Below, piece by piece: positions 30,643-33,016 of a stretch of 33,016 nt of DNA. A program made the position numbers and the translations under genes. Position 1 is the stretch's first letter. The number at the start of each line of letters is the position of its first letter. The stretch is from assembly GCA_041736255.1 (NCBI GenBank), contig JBGSTZ010000101.1, forward strand, positions 1 through 33,016, given 5' to 3'. The notes beneath the pieces were generated by a model. The model was not told the origin of the DNA. It was given only the letters and a program-made list of their open reading frames with translations, and searched no databases. Origin of the DNA: AVCC01 sp041736255. GTDB taxonomy: Bacteria > Pseudomonadota > Gammaproteobacteria > Burkholderiales > Burkholderiaceae_D.

Positions 30643-31839
30643 ATGACCAAACAACTTCAAGAAGCCTACATCGTCGCCGCAACCCGTGCCCCAATAGGCA
30701 AGGCACCACGCGGCATGTTCAAAAATACCCGTCCGGACGACCTGCTGGTACGCGTGATGCAAAACGCGCTGTTGCAGGTGCCCAATCTCGACCCGGCGCT
30801 GATCGAGGACGCTATCGTTGGCTGCTCTTTTCCGGAAGCGGAACAGGGCCTGAATATGGCGCGCATGGCGGTGCTGCTTGCCGGCTTGCCGAACACCATC
30901 GGTGGCGTCACCGTCAACCGTTACTGTGCCTCCAGCCTTACTGCGATTGCGATGGCGGCCGACCGCATCCGCGTCGGTGAGGCCGATGTGATGATCGCCG
31001 CCGGTGCGGAATCAATGTCGATGGTGCCGTTGATGGGCCACCATCCGTCGATGAACATGAACATCTTCAAGGATGAAAGTATCGGCATGGCCTACGGCAT
31101 GGGCCTGACTGCCGAGAAAGTCGCGCAGCAATGGAAAATATCGCGTGAAGCGCAGGATCAGTTCGCGGTCGATTCGCACCGCAAGGCAATCGCTGCCCAG
31201 CAAGCCGGCTACTTCGATGATGAAATGACTTCAGTCGAGATCATCGAGCGTTTCCCGAACCTGGCTACCGGCCAGGTCGACATCAAGACCCGCACGGTCA
31301 GCCAGGATGAGGGCGCGCGCGCCGACTCCACGCTCGAATCGCTGGGTAAACTGAAGCCGGTGTTCGCCGCCAAGGGTACGGTAACTGCTGCCAACAGCTC
31401 GCAAATGTCGGATGGCGCCGGTGCGCTGATCCTGGTCAGCGAAAAAATCCTGAAGCAATTCAACCTGACTCCGCTGGCGCGCTTTGCGTCGTTCGCGGTC
31501 AAGGGCGTGCCGCCGGAAATCATGGGTATCGGTCCGAAGTTCGCGATTCCTGCCGCTTGTAAAGCCGCCGGCATCACGCAGGACCAGATCGATTGGTTCG
31601 AACTGAATGAAGCGTTCGCAGCGCAATCGCTGGCAGTGATTCAGGATCTCGGCCTCGACCCGTCCAAGGTCAACCCAATGGGGGGGGCGATTGCGCTCGG
31701 CCATCCGCTCGGTGCAACCGGCGCGATCCGCTCTGCCACCACGATCCATGCAATGCGCCGCAACAATCTGAAATACGGCATGGTGACCATGTGCGTCGGC
31801 ACCGGCATGGGCGCGGCAGGGATTTTCGAGCGCATGTAA
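30643..31839 (+). CDS. fadA: Acetyl-CoA acyltransferase (3-ketoacyl-CoA thiolase)
   Basis: 398 residues. Active cysteine C95 ('VNRYCASSLTAI'), H354 in 'GHPLGATGA' and C384 in 'MCVGTGMGAAG' are all present at normal thiolase spacing. Cleaves 3-ketoacyl-CoA with CoA to give acetyl-CoA in the last step of beta-oxidation; with the FadN-type enzyme it probably forms a working pair. AGGAG lies about 10 bp before the ATG and 36 bp separate it from fadN. A run of eight G at 31680-31687 encodes the conserved Gly-Gly before the histidine motif. Confidence 0.94.
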   Translation: MTKQLQEAYIVAATRAPIGKAPRGMFKNTRPDDLLVRVMQNALLQVPNLDPALIEDAIVGCSFPEAEQGLNMARMAVLLAGLPNTIGGVTVNRYCASSLTAIAMAADRIRVGEADVMIAAGAESMSMVPLMGHHPSMNMNIFKDESIGMAYGMGLTAEKVAQQWKISREAQDQFAVDSHRKAIAAQQAGYFDDEMTSVEIIERFPNLATGQVDIKTRTVSQDEGARADSTLESLGKLKPVFAAKGTVTAANSSQMSDGAGALILVSEKILKQFNLTPLARFASFAVKGVPPEIMGIGPKFAIPAACKAAGITQDQIDWFELNEAFAAQSLAVIQDLGLDPSKVNPMGGAIALGHPLGATGAIRSATTIHAMRRNNLKYGMVTMCVGTGMGAAGIFERM

Positions 31840-31868
31840 TCACGTTTCACGCTTGATTGCATCGACAG

Positions 31869-31899
31869 GCGCGACCGGAAATTCTGGCGCGCTTTTTTT
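31869..31899 (+). terminator. Rho-independent terminator between fadA and the isomerase-like gene
   Basis: Stem GCGCG-(A)-CCGGA, loop AAT, TCTGG-CGCGC (one bulge, one G-U pair), then seven Ts. It begins 30 bp after the fadA stop and ends 19 bp before the next ATG. Confidence 0.75.
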
Positions 31900-31917
31900 A
31901 ATTTAGGAGGAGATAAG

Positions 31918-32682
31918 ATGGATATTTTGACTAACAAGAACGCAGGCATTCTGACGATAGAATTCAATCGTCCTGACAAGAAAAATGCAATCACCGCTGC
32001 GATGTATCAAAGCATGGCCGATGCGTTGCAAAATGCTGAAACTGATGCCGAGGTGCGTGTCATCCTGTTCGTCGGCAAGCCGGAGATTTTTACCGCAGGC
32101 AATGACCTGGCAGATTTCATGGCAAATCCACCGACCTCCGAAACCAGCCCGGTGTTCCAGTTTCTGGCCCGGATCAGTCAGGCCAGCAAGCCAATGGTGG
32201 CCGCGGTATCCGGCGCAGCGGTTGGCGTTGGCACCACCATGCTGATGCATTGCGACTTGGTGTATGCGACTGATAACGCCAAATTTTCGATGCCGTTCGC
32301 ACAGCTCGGTCTGTGCCCGGAAGCTGCGTCGAGCCTGTTGTTCCCGCAGATTGTCGGTTATCAGCGCGCAGCGGAGAAGTTGCTGTTGGGTGAAGCATTT
32401 CTCGCCCAGGAAGCGTGCGACATGGGCTTGGTGAATCGTATTTTGCCAGCCGATCAACTGCTCGAATTTGCGCGCCAACAGGCCGCTAAACTGGCGGCTT
32501 TGCCAGCATCTTCGATTCGCGCCACCAAGCGCCTGATGAAGGGCAATCAGCAGGCCGCAATTGCAGCCAAGATAGCGGAAGAAGGTCAGCATTTCCGCGC
32601 CATGTTGTCCGCGCCGGAAGCCAAGGAAGCTATTGGCGCATTTTTGGAAAAGCGCAAACCGGATTTCACGCAGTTTTTCTGA
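31918..32682 (+). CDS. Crotonase-fold protein, probable delta3-delta2-enoyl-CoA isomerase
   Basis: 254 residues. Crotonase oxyanion-hole regions are present ('FTAGNDLADF', 'AAVSGAAVGVG'). The two hydratase glutamates are absent: the first site reads 'GTTMLMHCD' and the second 'SMPFAQLG'. Instead 'LGLCPEAASS' places E135 where ECI2-type isomerases have their single catalytic glutamate. This suggests an isomerase for unsaturated fatty acids, which would complete the cluster; simple hydratase annotation would be less likely. Strong ribosome site TAGGAGGAG. Separated from fadA by a terminator, so expression may be partly independent. Confidence 0.83.
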   Translation: MDILTNKNAGILTIEFNRPDKKNAITAAMYQSMADALQNAETDAEVRVILFVGKPEIFTAGNDLADFMANPPTSETSPVFQFLARISQASKPMVAAVSGAAVGVGTTMLMHCDLVYATDNAKFSMPFAQLGLCPEAASSLLFPQIVGYQRAAEKLLLGEAFLAQEACDMGLVNRILPADQLLEFARQQAAKLAALPASSIRATKRLMKGNQQAAIAAKIAEEGQHFRAMLSAPEAKEAIGAFLEKRKPDFTQFF

Positions 32683-32961
32683 CGCATCGGAAAACATCCA
32701 TAGGCCAATGATTATTGGCCATTGATCAGGATGATGCGCTATTCCAATGGATCGAATTCGCCAGAAAGCGCTGCCAATGGGAGTTGCCTGTTCCGTCATG
32801 GCAATTCCTAGCAATTTCTGGCAATTTTTGCTGGAATAAAATGTCCATTTGGCTTGGCAGGCTAGCCAAATCCAGGACTTAGGAACGTGTACGAAATAAC
32901 TTCCCGCACTGTGCTCAATGGACTATAAATTAAATGTGATTGGTTCGCATTCGAGATTGCC
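32683..32961. other. Non-coding stretch with ordered repeats after the beta-oxidation cluster
   Basis: 279 bp with no credible gene. Contains GGCCAAT/ATTGGCC (32703-32720, 4-nt loop), three tandem 10-bp units starting GCAATT (32801-32830), and ATTTGGCT/AGCCAAAT (32847-32871, 9-nt spacer). The first dyad has no U-tract, so it is not a clear terminator. The repeats are upstream of a possible gene at 32962 and may be operators. Confidence 0.5.
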
Positions 32962-33016
32962 ATGGAACACTACAACGCACGGGTTGAAAAGAGGATGAAG
33001 CGCCTGTTTGACACCT
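32962..33016 (+). CDS. Possible start of an unidentified gene (cut by window edge)
   Basis: An open frame from ATG at 32962 gives 18 residues, MEHYNARVEKRMKRLFDT, before the window ends. The segment is basic and helical and I do not recognise it. The ribosome site is weak (CGAG about 8 bp upstream). TATAAA near 32925 could be a -10. Kept only as a pointer. Confidence 0.3.
   Translation, partial: MEHYNARVEKRMKRLFDT

Noticed and set aside
31903..32814. 303-codon minus-strand frame over the isomerase-like gene
   Set aside because: Antisense shadow; the plus-strand crotonase is complete with a strong ribosome site.

Overview
This window looks like chromosomal DNA of a betaproteobacterium in Burkholderiales, most likely the Oxalobacteraceae (Herminiimonas/Janthinobacterium-like). 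That rests on remembered gene neighbourhoods (fmdB-DUF502-aspS-nudB, a ybhP-like gene plus clsB, ubiE-ubiJ-ubiB) and on moderate GC with many GC-rich small repeats; no database search was run. Most of it is housekeeping and catabolic sequence. There is no rRNA, CRISPR array or prophage, and the only mobile-element trace is the 5' end of a transposase-like gene at the extreme left edge.

Layout. 1-138: truncated transposase-like gene (-). 317-3439: divergent IclR regulator and lutA-lutB (lactate utilisation Fe-S proteins; no lutC), with inverted repeats in the shared promoter region, then a strong two-way terminator. 3484-5386: quinone oxidoreductase and a DUF938 methyltransferase-like gene (both -), with an unannotated candidate small RNA between them (about 4633-4729, -). 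5472-5622: tRNA-Pro(TGG) with promoter and terminator. 5661-10005: a DUF2868 membrane protein and DUF3482 GTPase pair, then an MFS transporter (all -). 10404-13507: ubiE-ubiJ-ubiB for ubiquinone synthesis, with a palindrome-rich repeat cluster between ubiE and ubiJ. 13661-15288: a TPMT-like methyltransferase and a secreted metallo-beta-lactamase-fold protein that has lost every metal ligand. 15440-18928: fmdB, a DUF502 membrane protein, aspS and nudB. 19252-21221: an EEP-family phosphodiesterase and cardiolipin synthase B. 21317-25438: a PhnD-like periplasmic binding protein, a 967-residue HAMP-PAS-GGDEF-EAL-CZB c-di-GMP enzyme and an Hsp15-like S4 protein, all overlapping or nearly so. 25658-32682: a TetR regulator and a fatty-acid beta-oxidation cluster (acyl-CoA dehydrogenase, FadN-type bifunctional enzyme, thiolase, isomerase-like crotonase). 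32683-33016: a non-coding stretch with ordered repeats, then the possible start of another gene.

How genes work together. The beta-oxidation genes supply dehydrogenation, hydration, second dehydrogenation, thiolysis and probably double-bond isomerisation, probably under the TetR protein. The lut pair probably feeds electrons from lactate into respiration under the IclR protein. The ubi genes supply the quinone both need. The binding-protein and GGDEF/EAL pair looks like a two-input c-di-GMP sensor (periplasmic ligand plus cytoplasmic zinc).

The most interesting items are the three-hairpin small RNA with an exposed anti-Shine-Dalgarno stretch, the PhnD-like/GGDEF-EAL-CZB module, the metal-ligand-free MBL-fold protein, and the uncharacterised DUF2868/DUF3482 GTPase pair.
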